A DNA stretch of 64,000 bases from JBCCGI01 sp039029355 (GTDB lineage Bacteria; Planctomycetota; UBA1135; GCA-002686595): positions 25,001 through 89,000 of the forward strand of contig JBCCGI010000031.1 in the NCBI GenBank assembly GCA_039029355.1. Reading direction: 5' to 3'. Below, piece after piece: positions 18,834 through 27,762 of the stretch (position 1 is its first letter; the number at the start of each line of letters is the position of its first letter). The position numbers and the translations under genes are program-made. The notes below the pieces were generated by a model. That model had not been told where the DNA came from. It saw nothing but the letters and a program-made list of their open reading frames with translations, and ran no database searches.

Positions 18834-20933
18834 ATGATGTCGATGCACCGGCCCGTCGCCTGCGTCGCGGTTCTGGCCGCGCTCTCCGGTTCGCTTTTCG
18901 GTCAGAGCTTGGAGGGCACCTTCAACGAGGGCGTCGACCTGCTCAAGCGCGGCCGGAACGCCGAGGCCCTGGCCAAGTTCCAGCAGTGCCTCGCGATGGA
19001 TCCGGGCAACGACGCGGCCTACGAGCTCTTCCAACAGACCGAGCACGACGTGTGGCTCGACCTCCTGGTGGAGGGCGGCGACTACGAGCTGGTCGCAAAG
19101 CGCCTGATGGGCCTCGCCTCGATGGGCCGCGCCCAGCGTCAGAACGATCCCGATGCGATCAGCGCGCTGATCCAGCAGCTCGGCGGTGACGACGTCGTGC
19201 AGCGCGTCGCCGCGGTGCACAGCCTGTCGGCCAACCACGGCGAGTACGCCGTGCCGCAGCTTCTTTACGCCCTCGGCGATCCGGACAACGACGACCGCCG
19301 CGTGATCCACATGCAGGCCCTGACCGAGATGGGCGGCGACGTCGTGCTGCCGCTGCTCGCGGGCCTGGACAGCTCCGATCCCTTCCTGCGCCGCAACATC
19401 GCGCTGGTGCTCGGCTACATCGGCGACCCGCGCGCCAACGGCTGGATGGCCGCCCTGGCGGCCTCCGACGAGGACGGCGGCGTCCGCGACGCGGCCTCCG
19501 AGGCGCTCGCCAAGTGCGGCGGCACGCCCAACGCCGTGGCCCAGCTGCTCGAGCTCGGCAACGCCTGGCACGCGTCCGATTCGTCGGTGCTGATGCCGCA
19601 TCAGGTGTCGGAAGTCACCTGGCACTGGGACGGCAGCAAGGTCGCCTCGACCGCGGTCCCGACGTTCCTCTACAACGAAGAGCTCGCCAAGAGCGCGTTC
19701 TACGCGGCGCTGCGCGCCAACGCCGGCTCGACCGAGTCCCTCGCGGGCATCGCGCGCGCTTCGGCCGCGCAGCACGGCGAGCTGGCCGCCCGCGCCGGCG
19801 CCGGTGAGGACGTGGGCGACTGGGCCGAGCGCCTGGCCGCGGACGACCTCGCGATCCAGGTCGCGGGCGCGAACGCGCTCGACCTGGCGCTCCTCTGGGC
19901 GCTCGAGACCGGCGACGACGTGGCCGCCAGCGGCCTGTGCCGCGCGCTGGCCTCCGCCGCCACCGCGCCGACCCAGGGCCTGCGCGCCGCGCTCGCCAGC
20001 CGCTCCAGCGGCGCTGTCCGCGGCGAGGCCGCCGTGGCGCTCGGGACGATCGCTGCCCACACCTCGACCGCGGCCGACGGCTCGGTCGTCGCCGCGCTGG
20101 CCGAGGCGGCCGGGCGCGAGGTGCTGCAGATCGCCGGCATCATCGACGGTCAGGACGCGCGCCGCGGAAACCTCGCCCAGGTCCTCTCCGATCAGGGCCT
20201 CTCGGTAGCCGCCTGGGGCTCGGGCGCGCGCGGGCTCGCCTCGCTGCGCCAGGTGCCCGGCCTCGACGTCCTGCTGGTCGCCGAGTCGCTGCCGGACCTC
20301 ACCTTCGCCCAGGTCGTCGACGAGGTGCGCGCCGATCCGGCGCTGGCCGCGACGCCGATCCTGATCCTCGCCGCCGACGGCGAGGCCGCGATGGAGCTCT
20401 GGGGGGAGCGCGCCACCGACGCGATCTCCGGCCCGGCCGATTTGACCAAGGTCGCCGACGCCCTCGCCGGCGGTCTGAACCGCGACCGGGAAGAGGCCAA
20501 CCGCCTCGCCGCCAGCGCGGCGCACACGCTGCACCAGCTGGCCGGCGCCGGCCACACCGACCTCGGCAACGCGCCGCTGCACCTCGCCTCGACCGTGGCG
20601 TCGCGTCCCGATGAGGTCACCGTGCCCGCGATGCACGCGCTCGGCCTCGCCGGAAGCCGCGCCCACGTCGGCGCGCTGCTCGGCGTGCTCGGCGACGACG
20701 CCCGCTCGGACGCGGCGCGCGAGGCGGCCGGCATGGCGCTCTCGGGCATCTTCGGCCGCGACACCGGCTTCGACGACGCCGGCGCCCTCGGCACGCTCAA
20801 CGAGATCGCAAACTCCGACGCGGCCTTCGGCGTGCGCCGCGCCGCCGCGACCGCCCTGGGGCGCCTGAACCTTCCCGCCGAGCAGCGCGCCGGCCTGGTC
20901 CAGGCCGTCCGCGCGAACCTCGCCGGAGAGTAG
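18834..20933 (+). CDS. exported TPR/HEAT-repeat protein with a degenerate receiver-like domain
   Basis: 699 residues with a signal peptide (VAVLAALSGSLFGQS), a TPR-like pair (residues ~27-60, NEGVDLLKRGRNAEALAKFQQCL) and HEAT-like helical repeats at ~105-230 (AVPQLLYALGDPDNDDRR, VLGYIGDPRANGWMAAL) and again near the end. Residues ~440-550 resemble a CheY receiver fold (LAQVLSDQGLSVAAW; LDVLLVAESLPDLTF; TPILILAADGE), but the phosphorylatable Asp position reads Ala/Glu. An exported receiver fold cannot be phosphorylated by a cytoplasmic kinase, so it is probably a protein-binding scaffold. No clear operon partner; a tRNA gene follows. Confidence 0.7.
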   Translation: MMSMHRPVACVAVLAALSGSLFGQSLEGTFNEGVDLLKRGRNAEALAKFQQCLAMDPGNDAAYELFQQTEHDVWLDLLVEGGDYELVAKRLMGLASMGRAQRQNDPDAISALIQQLGGDDVVQRVAAVHSLSANHGEYAVPQLLYALGDPDNDDRRVIHMQALTEMGGDVVLPLLAGLDSSDPFLRRNIALVLGYIGDPRANGWMAALAASDEDGGVRDAASEALAKCGGTPNAVAQLLELGNAWHASDSSVLMPHQVSEVTWHWDGSKVASTAVPTFLYNEELAKSAFYAALRANAGSTESLAGIARASAAQHGELAARAGAGEDVGDWAERLAADDLAIQVAGANALDLALLWALETGDDVAASGLCRALASAATAPTQGLRAALASRSSGAVRGEAAVALGTIAAHTSTAADGSVVAALAEAAGREVLQIAGIIDGQDARRGNLAQVLSDQGLSVAAWGSGARGLASLRQVPGLDVLLVAESLPDLTFAQVVDEVRADPALAATPILILAADGEAAMELWGERATDAISGPADLTKVADALAGGLNRDREEANRLAASAAHTLHQLAGAGHTDLGNAPLHLASTVASRPDEVTVPAMHALGLAGSRAHVGALLGVLGDDARSDAAREAAGMALSGIFGRDTGFDDAGALGTLNEIANSDAAFGVRRAAATALGRLNLPAEQRAGLVQAVRANLAGE

Positions 20934-20945
20934 ACTTCCCGAACG

Positions 20946-20973
20946 CGGGCGGCTCGCTAGGATGGGCCGCCCG
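20946..20973 (+). terminator. possible terminator after the HEAT-repeat gene
   Basis: A perfect 8-bp stem CGGGCGGC/GCCGCCCG with a 12-nt loop begins 12 nt after the stop and is followed only by TTGG. It separates the gene from tRNA-Thr. The weak T-tract keeps confidence low. Confidence 0.4.
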
Positions 20974-21009
20974 TTGGACTCCACACCCGTGGACTCCAAC
21001 CCCGTGGAC

Positions 21010-21084
21010 GCCAGAGTAGCTCAGTGGTAGAGCTCTGCTTTCGTAAAGCAGTGGTCACCGGTTCGAATCCGGTCTCTGGCTCCA
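21010..21084 (+). tRNA. tRNA-Thr (anticodon CGT)
   Basis: The 7-bp acceptor stem GCCAGAG/CTCTGGC, D arm GCTC-AGTGGTA-GAGC, anticodon stem CTGCT/AGCAG (21035-21039/21047-21051) with loop TTCGTAA, and T arm CCGG-TTCGAAT-CCGG form a full cloverleaf, with CCA encoded at the 3' end. Anticodon CGT (21042-21044) reads ACG, so it is threonine. Confidence 0.95.
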
Positions 21085-21538
21085 TCCCCGCTCGAGCCGC
21101 AAGGGCTTGCGTGTAGAGCGACCGGGCGTGGCCGCGACCTGAGGGAGCGTCGGTCGCCTTAGACGCCCAGCGCCGCCGCCGGTGCGCTCGCTTCGGCGCG
21201 ACTCCCGCGGCCTTGGTAGCCTCGCGACGCTCACGCGCGACGCGCGCTCCGATTCGAGCACGACCTTCCAAGTCCTCGCGCTCACCGTTCGGGGAGCTCT
21301 GCCCCTGACCTTCGACCTCTCGTTGGTCGACTCACAGGGCGGGCCATGGCGACCTTCGAGCTGTCGGCTCCGCCCTTCGTCCGCAACGCGGTTCCGCCCA
21401 CGTGCGAGCCGTAGCGTGGCCCTTAGCCGACGGTTGCGCTCGAGGTTGTCGGCCATCGACGACGGCATCCGCCGTTTGCGCTCCGCGCGGCCCCGCTTCG
21501 CTTGACGCGGCGCGAAGCGCACCCGTAACGTCGGCTCC
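21085..21538 (+). other. gene-free stretch after tRNA-Thr
   Basis: 454 nt with no credible gene on either strand. The open frames here are GC-driven, Arg/Ser-rich, and one on the minus strand runs through the tRNA itself. I see no integrase, no repeat of the tRNA 3' end within the stretch and no strong terminator hairpin. Confidence 0.6.
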
Positions 21539-22228
21539 ATGCCCTGGGAGAAACGGTCCCGGGACCTTCACCGCCCGGAAGGTCCCGGCGACGATCCGCT
21601 CGCATCCAACGCGCCCGGCGAGGCCGAGGCGCTCGACATCGCGATCCTGCGTGAGCCGGACCCGCGCGTTCGGTTGAACCGGCTGATCGACGAGGATCCG
21701 TTCGGGGTCACCGCGCGCGTCAGTCGGCGGATCCGCGAGCGGGCGCTGTTCGTCAATCCGGTGCAGTCGACGCTCCATACCATGGGGCGGCTCGCGATTG
21801 CGGCGGGGCGGCTGGCTTCCGGAACGCGTGGGCCGGACGGCCGCGTCTCCATCGACGGCCCCATCGATGCGTGGGTCGAGGCGGCGATCGACATCACGCT
21901 CGACTCGATGGTCGAGGGCCAACGGGAAGAGGAGTCGCGCGGCCGGCCGTACGCCGCGGTGGACGCGCGCTACTACGCCGAGCTGGCTCGCGCGGTGCAG
22001 GTCGCGCCCGGCGAGGGGCGGCTGGTGTGCGTGGCCCTCAACGACCTCGGCGAGGCCACGCGACGCACGTTCCACGGCATCGTCGTGCAGGGCATTGCGG
22101 TCGACGATTGGGCCGACCGGAACGGGACGCGGCCCAAGCAGGTCCACCGCGTGCTCCAGGAGGTCTCTTGGGAGGTGCTCGGGGCGCTCAAGGAGGCGCG
22201 GCGGCGTAAGCGGCGCCCGCGTCGCTGA
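21539..22228 (+). CDS. hypothetical protein with sigma-region-4-like C-terminus
   Basis: 229 residues, soluble, starting at ATG 21539. The N-terminal third is charged and probably flexible; the centre has helices (RIRERALFVNPVQ, DAWVEAAIDITLDSM). Residues ~160-215 resemble sigma-70 region 4: VALNDLGEATRRTFHG, then VQGIAVDDWADRNGTRP and a second helix KQVHRVLQEVSWEVLGAL, the helix-turn-helix pattern used for -35 recognition. No region 2 is visible, so it is not a complete sigma factor; it may be a DNA-binding relative. Convergent with the next gene (17-nt gap). Confidence 0.65.
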   Translation: MPWEKRSRDLHRPEGPGDDPLASNAPGEAEALDIAILREPDPRVRLNRLIDEDPFGVTARVSRRIRERALFVNPVQSTLHTMGRLAIAAGRLASGTRGPDGRVSIDGPIDAWVEAAIDITLDSMVEGQREEESRGRPYAAVDARYYAELARAVQVAPGEGRLVCVALNDLGEATRRTFHGIVVQGIAVDDWADRNGTRPKQVHRVLQEVSWEVLGALKEARRRKRRPRR

Positions 22229-22244
22229 GCGCCGCGCCGACCGC

Positions 22245-23462
22245 CTAGTGCGACCGCGGGCGCGCCGTGCGCGTCGCGATCTTGCACAGGTGGCGCTGCA
22301 GCTCGAGGCCGTTCTCCAGCTCCTCCTGCGAGATGGCGCCCAGCTTGACCAGCGCTTCGCCCACGCGCAGACCGTCGTGGTGGTGCATGTGCATGGCCTG
22401 CTCGAGCTCGTCGTTCGTGATCATCTCGGCGCCCAGGAGCACCTCGCCGATGAACATGTCCTTGGTGACCATCAGGTCCGCGGCGGGGCGCGCCGGGCGC
22501 GGGGCGCTGGGCTTGGGCCGGTTCTGGGCCGCGGGGGCGGCGGGGGCCGGGGCCGGCGCCGGTGTCGGCGCGGCGGGAGCCTCTTCGGCCGCCGTCTGCT
22601 GCTCCTCCTCGTCCTCGGTGGGGAGCTCGCGCATGCGTTCCTGCAGGCTCAGGGCCTCGAGCAGGCGGTCCGGCGACGTGCAGCCGCGCAGGAGCAGGCT
22701 CTCGCCGATCGGCAGGCCCTTGTCGCGGTGGAAGCGCAGGGCGTCGGCGAGCTGCTCGCGCGTGATGTGCCCCAGCTCGACCAGGATGCGGCCGAGCAGT
22801 CGATCGCGGTTGACGGGGTTCTCGTCCTCCGCTTCCTCGGCGTCGGCTTCCTGTGCCGGTTCCTCGGGCTTGGGCTCGGCCGCGGACTCCTCGACGCGGA
22901 GCTCCAGCTCCTTGCGCTTCGGCGTCTGCGCGGGCTCCTCGGCGGCGGGCGCCTCCGGGTCGGCGGTGTCTTCGGCCTCGGCCTCGGCCGCCTCGCGCCA
23001 TTCGTTCTCCGCCGACATGGCGGTTTCCGTCGAGCCCTCGGTCCCGCCCTCGGCGGGGCGCAGGCGCAGCTCTAGCGCGGGCTCGTCGCCCTTCGCGGAA
23101 GCGGCGTCGGCGCTCGGCGGCGTCTTCGCAGGCTCCTCGGAAGGCTGCTGGGCCTCCGGAGCGGGCGCGGGCTGCGGCGCCGCAGGCGCGTCGAAGGGCA
23201 GCACGCAGCGCTCGACCGTGCGCAGCAGGTGCTTCACCACGACGTGGATCGCGGCGCAGTCCAAGCGGTTGCTCGGGCGCGTCAGCGCCTCGAGCGCGCG
23301 CGCCGCAGACTGCAGGCAGAGGTCCATGTCCGGCGAGCAGTTGCTGCGGACGAATTCGGAGACCTCATCCAGGGCGGTCAGGCAGCGGCGGTGTGCCTCG
23401 CGATCCTGGGGCGAAGACTGCTCGACTTGGCGGGTGAGAGCTGTGAGCTCGGGGTACGACAT
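22245..23462 (-). CDS. protein with two GspE N-terminal (MshEN-like) domains and no ATPase
   Basis: 405 residues. A helical N-terminal domain of ~90 residues is followed by a long acidic Pro/Ala/Glu linker. Two copies of the GspE/PilB N-terminal fold follow at ~221-275 (LLGRILVELGHITREQL, GLPIGESLLLRGC) and ~337-393 (FIGEVLLGAEMITNDEL, GLRVGEALVKLGAIS). In MshE-type ATPases this domain can bind c-di-GMP; the ATPase is absent here, so the protein may be a free-standing effector or adaptor for a type IV pilus/type II secretion motor. Binding ability is inferred from fold only. ATG at 23462. Confidence 0.7.
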   Translation of the reverse strand: MSYPELTALTRQVEQSSPQDREAHRRCLTALDEVSEFVRSNCSPDMDLCLQSAARALEALTRPSNRLDCAAIHVVVKHLLRTVERCVLPFDAPAAPQPAPAPEAQQPSEEPAKTPPSADAASAKGDEPALELRLRPAEGGTEGSTETAMSAENEWREAAEAEAEDTADPEAPAAEEPAQTPKRKELELRVEESAAEPKPEEPAQEADAEEAEDENPVNRDRLLGRILVELGHITREQLADALRFHRDKGLPIGESLLLRGCTSPDRLLEALSLQERMRELPTEDEEEQQTAAEEAPAAPTPAPAPAPAAPAAQNRPKPSAPRPARPAADLMVTKDMFIGEVLLGAEMITNDELEQAMHMHHHDGLRVGEALVKLGAISQEELENGLELQRHLCKIATRTARPRSH

Positions 23463-23559
23463 GCTGAAGCGTAGGGGCGGCCTACTAGCATCGGCGTCCC
23501 GGAGCCGTGGCTTGAGGTCACGACGCGAAAGGTTTTCCCGACCAACCAGCCTCGGCGGC

Positions 23560-24462
23560 TCAGCCTTCGACCGGGCAAACGAAGTCGTCCGGCTTGACGG
23601 CCAGGATCGAGGTCGCGGCGCGCGCCAGCACCTTCTCGGCCGTGTTGCCGACCAGCAGACCCGCCAGTCCCCCGCGCGAGACGGTGCCAAGCACGAGCAG
23701 ATCGGGCATGTCCGCGTCGATCGTGTCGAGGATCGCGCGGACCGGCGCGTCGCAGAGGATGCGCGTTGCCGCCCGGACCTCGCCTCGCTCGGAGAGCGTC
23801 GCCCGGATGTGCGCGAGGGCCGCCTCTTCGATCGCGCCGCGACGCGCCTGGTACTCCTCCTCGCCGAGGCGTGCGGAGGACAGCTGGAGCTCGAACGGAA
23901 CCTGCCAGCTGTGGAGCACCTCGACCTCGCCCGAGGAGAGCGCGGCGATCGACAGCGCGAGCTCGGTCGCGCGGTCTCCGACGGCGCTCAGGTCGGTCGC
24001 GGCGAGGATGCGGTGGGGGGCGAAGGCCCCGTCGGGCCGCACGGCCCACACCGGCGCCGGACACGTGCGCAGCAGCCTCCAGGTCACGCTGCCCAAGCGC
24101 CGCTTGCCCGCGCTGTTGCGCGTTCCGACCAGCACCAGGCCCGCGCGGCCGGCCAGCACCAGGCGGACCAGGAGCAGCCAGGGCTGCTCCTCACCGACGA
24201 GGAGCTCGGTCTCGATGCCGCGTTCGACGGCGTCGCTCCGGAGCTGCTCGAGCGCGCGGCTGCCCTCGTCCGAGAGCACGCCCGTCGGCGCCACCTCGCC
24301 GGCGCTCTCGGGCTGCCAGGTGGAGTGGACGAACAGGAGCTCGGCACCGGTCGCCTTCGCGAGCCACATGGCCTGCTCGGCGGCGCGGCGCGTGCCGAGC
24401 GTGAGGTCGGAGCCGGACGGGGTCAGGGCGAGGCCCACGGCGAGCTTGCGAAAGCGCTTCAT
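23560..24462 (-). CDS. universal stress protein with two UspA domains
   Basis: 300 residues made of two tandem Usp folds. The first covers ~5-145 (LVLVGTRNSAGKRRLGSVTWRLLRTCPAPVWAV is its nucleotide-loop segment). The second covers ~150-295, starting HRILAATDLSAVGDRATELAL and ending LLVLGTVSRGGLAGLLVGNTAEKVL with SILAVKPDDF. The G-x2-G-x9-G(S/T) ATP-binding pattern is best kept in the second. Cytoplasmic stress role inferred from the family. ATG at 24462 is used because the family starts there. Confidence 0.9.
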   Translation of the reverse strand: MKRFRKLAVGLALTPSGSDLTLGTRRAAEQAMWLAKATGAELLFVHSTWQPESAGEVAPTGVLSDEGSRALEQLRSDAVERGIETELLVGEEQPWLLLVRLVLAGRAGLVLVGTRNSAGKRRLGSVTWRLLRTCPAPVWAVRPDGAFAPHRILAATDLSAVGDRATELALSIAALSSGEVEVLHSWQVPFELQLSSARLGEEEYQARRGAIEEAALAHIRATLSERGEVRAATRILCDAPVRAILDTIDADMPDLLVLGTVSRGGLAGLLVGNTAEKVLARAATSILAVKPDDFVCPVEG

Positions 24463-24571
24463 GGGAGCAACGTAGGGCGTGCTCCGCGCTGCCGCAGTCG
24501 GCACTAGTGCGTAGGGCCGCGGGGAAGTTCTGCCCCCCCGCGCCGGCTTGCCATGAGCCGGGACAGACGTC

Positions 24572-26299
24572 CTACGGCGTGCGCGCCCCCTCGGGCCGCT
24601 CCGCCGGCGCGTGGGCGCGGTCCAGCGCGTCCTCGAGCTCGTCCAGGTTGAACGGCTTGCGCAGGAAGCCGGCGGCGCGTTCGACCAGGCGGTGGATCTC
24701 GGGCTCGGCGTAGCCGCTCATCAGCACCACCGGCACACCTGTCGCGAGCGCGGCGATCGCGTCGAGCGTCGACGCGCCGTCCATGCCGGGCATGGTCAGG
24801 TCGAGCAGGACGAGCTCCAGCCGCTGGTCGTCGCGGCGCACGATCTCGAGCGCCTCCTTGCCCGAGCGCGCCTCGACGACGTTGAGGCCGAGGGTGAAGA
24901 GCATGTCGCGCGTAACCTCACGCACGGTCTCCTCGTCGTCGACCACCAGGACGCGTCCGCTGCGCTCGACCGCGGCGGGTTCCTCGGCCGGCTGCGCGCG
25001 CGCGCCGCGTTCGCCCGCGGCCGGGAGGAGCACGGTCAGCTCGCTGCCCTCGCCGGGGCGGCTCCGGACGCGTAGGTTGCCCGCGTGCGTGCGAACGATG
25101 CCGCGCACCGCCGCCAGCCCGAGCCCGCGGCCGCTGAAGCGCGTGGAGAAGAAAGGCTCGAACATGCGCGCGACCACCGGCGCGTCCATTCCGTGGCCGT
25201 CGTCGCCGACCACCAGCGCGAGCCAGCGACCGGACCGCGGAGGGTCGAGCCAGCCTTCCTCGGACGAGCCGCTCTCGGTCCGCACGACGCGGGTTCGGAT
25301 CGTGATGCGCCCGTCGCCGTCGATCGATTCCGAGGCGTTGACCACCAGGTTGAGCACGACCTGCTGCAGCTGACCCGGGTCGGCCTCGATGGGGGGCGGG
25401 TCGGGCACGAGGTCGTACTCGATCTGCACCCCGCGCGCGATCGACGTGCGCAGCAGGCTGCCCATCGAACCGATCAGCTCGTTCAGATCGAGCTCCTCGG
25501 CGCGCGTCGTGCCACGGCCGGCGTAGGCGAGCAGCTGCTGGGTGAGCTCGGTCGCACGCTGGGTCGCGCTGAGGATGCGCGACAGGCCGACCGCCGGCGG
25601 CGAGTCGGGCGGGAGCTGGCGCAGCGAGCGGTCCGCGCTGCCGGCGACGATCATCATCAGGTTGTTGAAGTCGTGCGCCACGCCGCCGGCGAGGAGCCCC
25701 AGGCTCTCCAGCCGCTGGGTCTCGGTGATGTGTCGCTCCAGGGTGCGGCGCTCCTCCTCCTGACGGCGACGCGCGGTCAGGTCGCGGAGGATGGCCTGCA
25801 CGCGGCCGTCGTGCAGCGCCGACGCGCTGGCCTCGACGGGGACGGTGGTGCCGTCGGGGCGCAGTGCGCTGAGCTCCTGGAGCTCCTGGCGGCCGGCGCG
25901 TACCGCGGCGACGAAGCCGGGGCCGACGCCGGGCAGGAGCTCGCTGGGTGCGGCGCGCAGCAGCTCTTCGGAGGTGCGCCCGAAGAGCTCGGCGGCCTTC
26001 GCGTTGACCTGCAGGAAGGACGCCCCGTCGCTGTCGAGGAGGACGATGGCGTCCGAGGCGTGCTCGAGCAGGAAGCGGTGTCCGCGCTCGCGGCTTAGGA
26101 GCGCCTCGGCCTCCACCGCCAGCCGGCGGCGATACACCCAGGCGAGGCCGAGCAAGGCGGCGATGGCCACGCCGGCCGCGATCAGGTGGGCCGGCGTCCC
26201 CTGCAGCCCGGGCGCCGCGTCGGCGCCGCTCTCCTCCTGCACCGCCACCAGGGCGGAGATGGGGAGGGCGAGCAGCGGGCAAAGGACGGCGCGGGACAT
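24572..26299 (-). CDS. PAS-containing hybrid sensor histidine kinase
   Basis: 575 residues with an N-terminal hydrophobic segment, a membrane helix at ~38-56, and a PAS domain at ~75-180 (HASDAIVLLDSDGASFLQVN; RTSEELL). The HisKA domain has His209 in GGVAHDFNN; the ATPase domain has NLVVNASESI, VGDDGHGM and GRGLGLAAV. A C-terminal receiver carries LVLLDLTMPGMDG and LRKPFN. The HDFNN-type kinase with its own receiver probably passes phosphate to an unlinked partner. A 35-nt gap separates it from the upstream sulfatase-fold gene on the same strand. Confidence 0.92.
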   Translation of the reverse strand: MSRAVLCPLLALPISALVAVQEESGADAAPGLQGTPAHLIAAGVAIAALLGLAWVYRRRLAVEAEALLSRERGHRFLLEHASDAIVLLDSDGASFLQVNAKAAELFGRTSEELLRAAPSELLPGVGPGFVAAVRAGRQELQELSALRPDGTTVPVEASASALHDGRVQAILRDLTARRRQEEERRTLERHITETQRLESLGLLAGGVAHDFNNLMMIVAGSADRSLRQLPPDSPPAVGLSRILSATQRATELTQQLLAYAGRGTTRAEELDLNELIGSMGSLLRTSIARGVQIEYDLVPDPPPIEADPGQLQQVVLNLVVNASESIDGDGRITIRTRVVRTESGSSEEGWLDPPRSGRWLALVVGDDGHGMDAPVVARMFEPFFSTRFSGRGLGLAAVRGIVRTHAGNLRVRSRPGEGSELTVLLPAAGERGARAQPAEEPAAVERSGRVLVVDDEETVREVTRDMLFTLGLNVVEARSGKEALEIVRRDDQRLELVLLDLTMPGMDGASTLDAIAALATGVPVVLMSGYAEPEIHRLVERAAGFLRKPFNLDELEDALDRAHAPAERPEGARTP

Positions 26300-26334
26300 T
26301 CCCCCGGGATGGTAGGAGACACCGCCGGCCGCCC

Positions 26335-27648
26335 CTAGTAGCCGAGGTTCTGGATGCGCTGCTCGGTCTCAGGTCTGGGAAGCGCAGCCGCCGGTTGGCG
26401 CGCGGTTCCGGCCGGAGCCTCGCGCAGGAGCTCGGCGAGCAGCGCCTCGCCGCGCGCCGGGTCCGTGGCGGCGAGGTTGCGCTCCTCGCGCGGATCCGAC
26501 GCAAGATCGTAGAGCTCGACCGCGCCGTCTCCGTCGGCGACGAGGTGCAGGTCGCCGCGGATCCACGACCGGAGCTCGGCGTTCCAGGCGAGCTCCGCGT
26601 ACGCGACGCGCGCCTCGGAGGCGCCGTGCAGCAGCGGGCGCAGGCTGGCGCCGTCGAGCGACTCGGGCGGCGCGACGCCCAGGAGGTCGAGCAGGGTGGG
26701 GAGGAGCCGCTCGTGTCCGACCACGTCCGCGACGACCCGCGGCGCGACGCCCGGCACGCGCAGCAGCAGCGGCACGTGCAGCAGCTCGGAGTAGAGCTTG
26801 CCCTCGTGCCCGATGCTGCCGTGCTCGAGGAACTCCTCGCCGTGGTCGGAGGTGATCGCGATGATCGTGTCCGCCAGCACGCCGGCGTGCTCGAGCTCGC
26901 GGAGGAAGGCGCCGAGCGCCGCGTCCGCGCGGCGGATGCCGCCGTCGTAGCGGTCGGATAGGAAGAGCGCCTCGGCCGGCGAGACGCCCGCCTCGTTGAA
27001 GTGCGGGTTGCCGCAGCGACCCTCGGTCTCGATCGCGGCCGCACCGTCGCTGGAGAACAGCTCGTCCCACGGCGCGCCCGGCGTGTACGGACAGTGCACG
27101 TCGTAGGTATGCACGAAGGCGAAGAACGGACGCTGGCCGTGGGCGGCGAGCACGGTGTCGCGCACCTCGTCGAGGGCGGGCGCCAGGTCACCGCGCTCCG
27201 CGCGGAACGACAGGAAGCCGCGGTCGAGGCCAAAGTCCTCCGAGAGCCATCCGCCGCCGGTTCGGGCGAGCGTGTACCAGCCCGCGTCGCGCAGCAGCTC
27301 CGCGAGCAGCGCCGTGTCGCGTCCCGGCCGCAGGTCCGGCAGGTCGACGCCGTGGGTGGAGGGCAGCAGGCCGCTCAGCAGCGTGACGTGGCTCGGCAGC
27401 GTCCACGACGAGGAGGCGTAGGAGCGCTCGAAGCGGACCGCATCGCGCGCGAAGCGGTCGAGCTCGGGGCTGGTGTCGCGGTCGTAGCCGTAGCAGCCCA
27501 GCCGGTCGGCCCGCAGGGTGTCGATCGAGATCAGGATCAGGTTGCGCGCCGCGGGCGCATCGGACGGGCCCGGCGCGGGCGAACCGCCGCACCCCGCGAG
27601 CGCGAGGCTGGCGAGGACGAGGGCGGCGCGGAAGGGGAGGCTCTGCAC
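26335..27648 (-). CDS. sulfatase-fold lipoprotein with Thr at the nucleophile position
   Basis: 437 residues with a lipoprotein signal (lipobox LALAGC, Cys20), then metal-binding ISIDTLRADRLGCYGY (Asp43) and the active-site loop SSSWTLPSHVTLLSG, in which Thr83 aligns with the Cys/Ser of CxPSR sulfatases. TYDVHCPY and ITSDHGEEFLEHG give further metal ligands. With no Cys or Ser to convert to formylglycine, a Thr nucleophile as in phosphoethanolamine transferases, or another phosphodiester/phosphonate hydrolase activity, is more likely than sulfate ester hydrolysis. GTG start at 27648. Upstream of the hybrid kinase on the same strand. Confidence 0.85.
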   Translation of the reverse strand: MQSLPFRAALVLASLALAGCGGSPAPGPSDAPAARNLILISIDTLRADRLGCYGYDRDTSPELDRFARDAVRFERSYASSSWTLPSHVTLLSGLLPSTHGVDLPDLRPGRDTALLAELLRDAGWYTLARTGGGWLSEDFGLDRGFLSFRAERGDLAPALDEVRDTVLAAHGQRPFFAFVHTYDVHCPYTPGAPWDELFSSDGAAAIETEGRCGNPHFNEAGVSPAEALFLSDRYDGGIRRADAALGAFLRELEHAGVLADTIIAITSDHGEEFLEHGSIGHEGKLYSELLHVPLLLRVPGVAPRVVADVVGHERLLPTLLDLLGVAPPESLDGASLRPLLHGASEARVAYAELAWNAELRSWIRGDLHLVADGDGAVELYDLASDPREERNLAATDPARGEALLAELLREAPAGTARQPAAALPRPETEQRIQNLGY

Positions 27649-27762
27649 GGCCCCCTAACTACCCGGCCCGGCGCCGCGCCGCTACGCCCGATTGCGGCCC
27701 GCCGGCTTCCCGCGCGCGATTCGGGTGGTGATCCCGCGCGCCGGTCGCGCTAGAACAGGACC

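Noticed and set aside
20976..21009. GTGGACTCCA-type direct repeat before tRNA-Thr as an attachment site
   Set aside because: It is short, lies 5' of the tRNA, and there is no integrase or matching copy beyond the tRNA 3' end.
21055..21540. Minus-strand ORF overlapping tRNA-Thr
   Set aside because: Its C-terminal part is a translation of the tRNA itself; such frames are a common annotation artefact.
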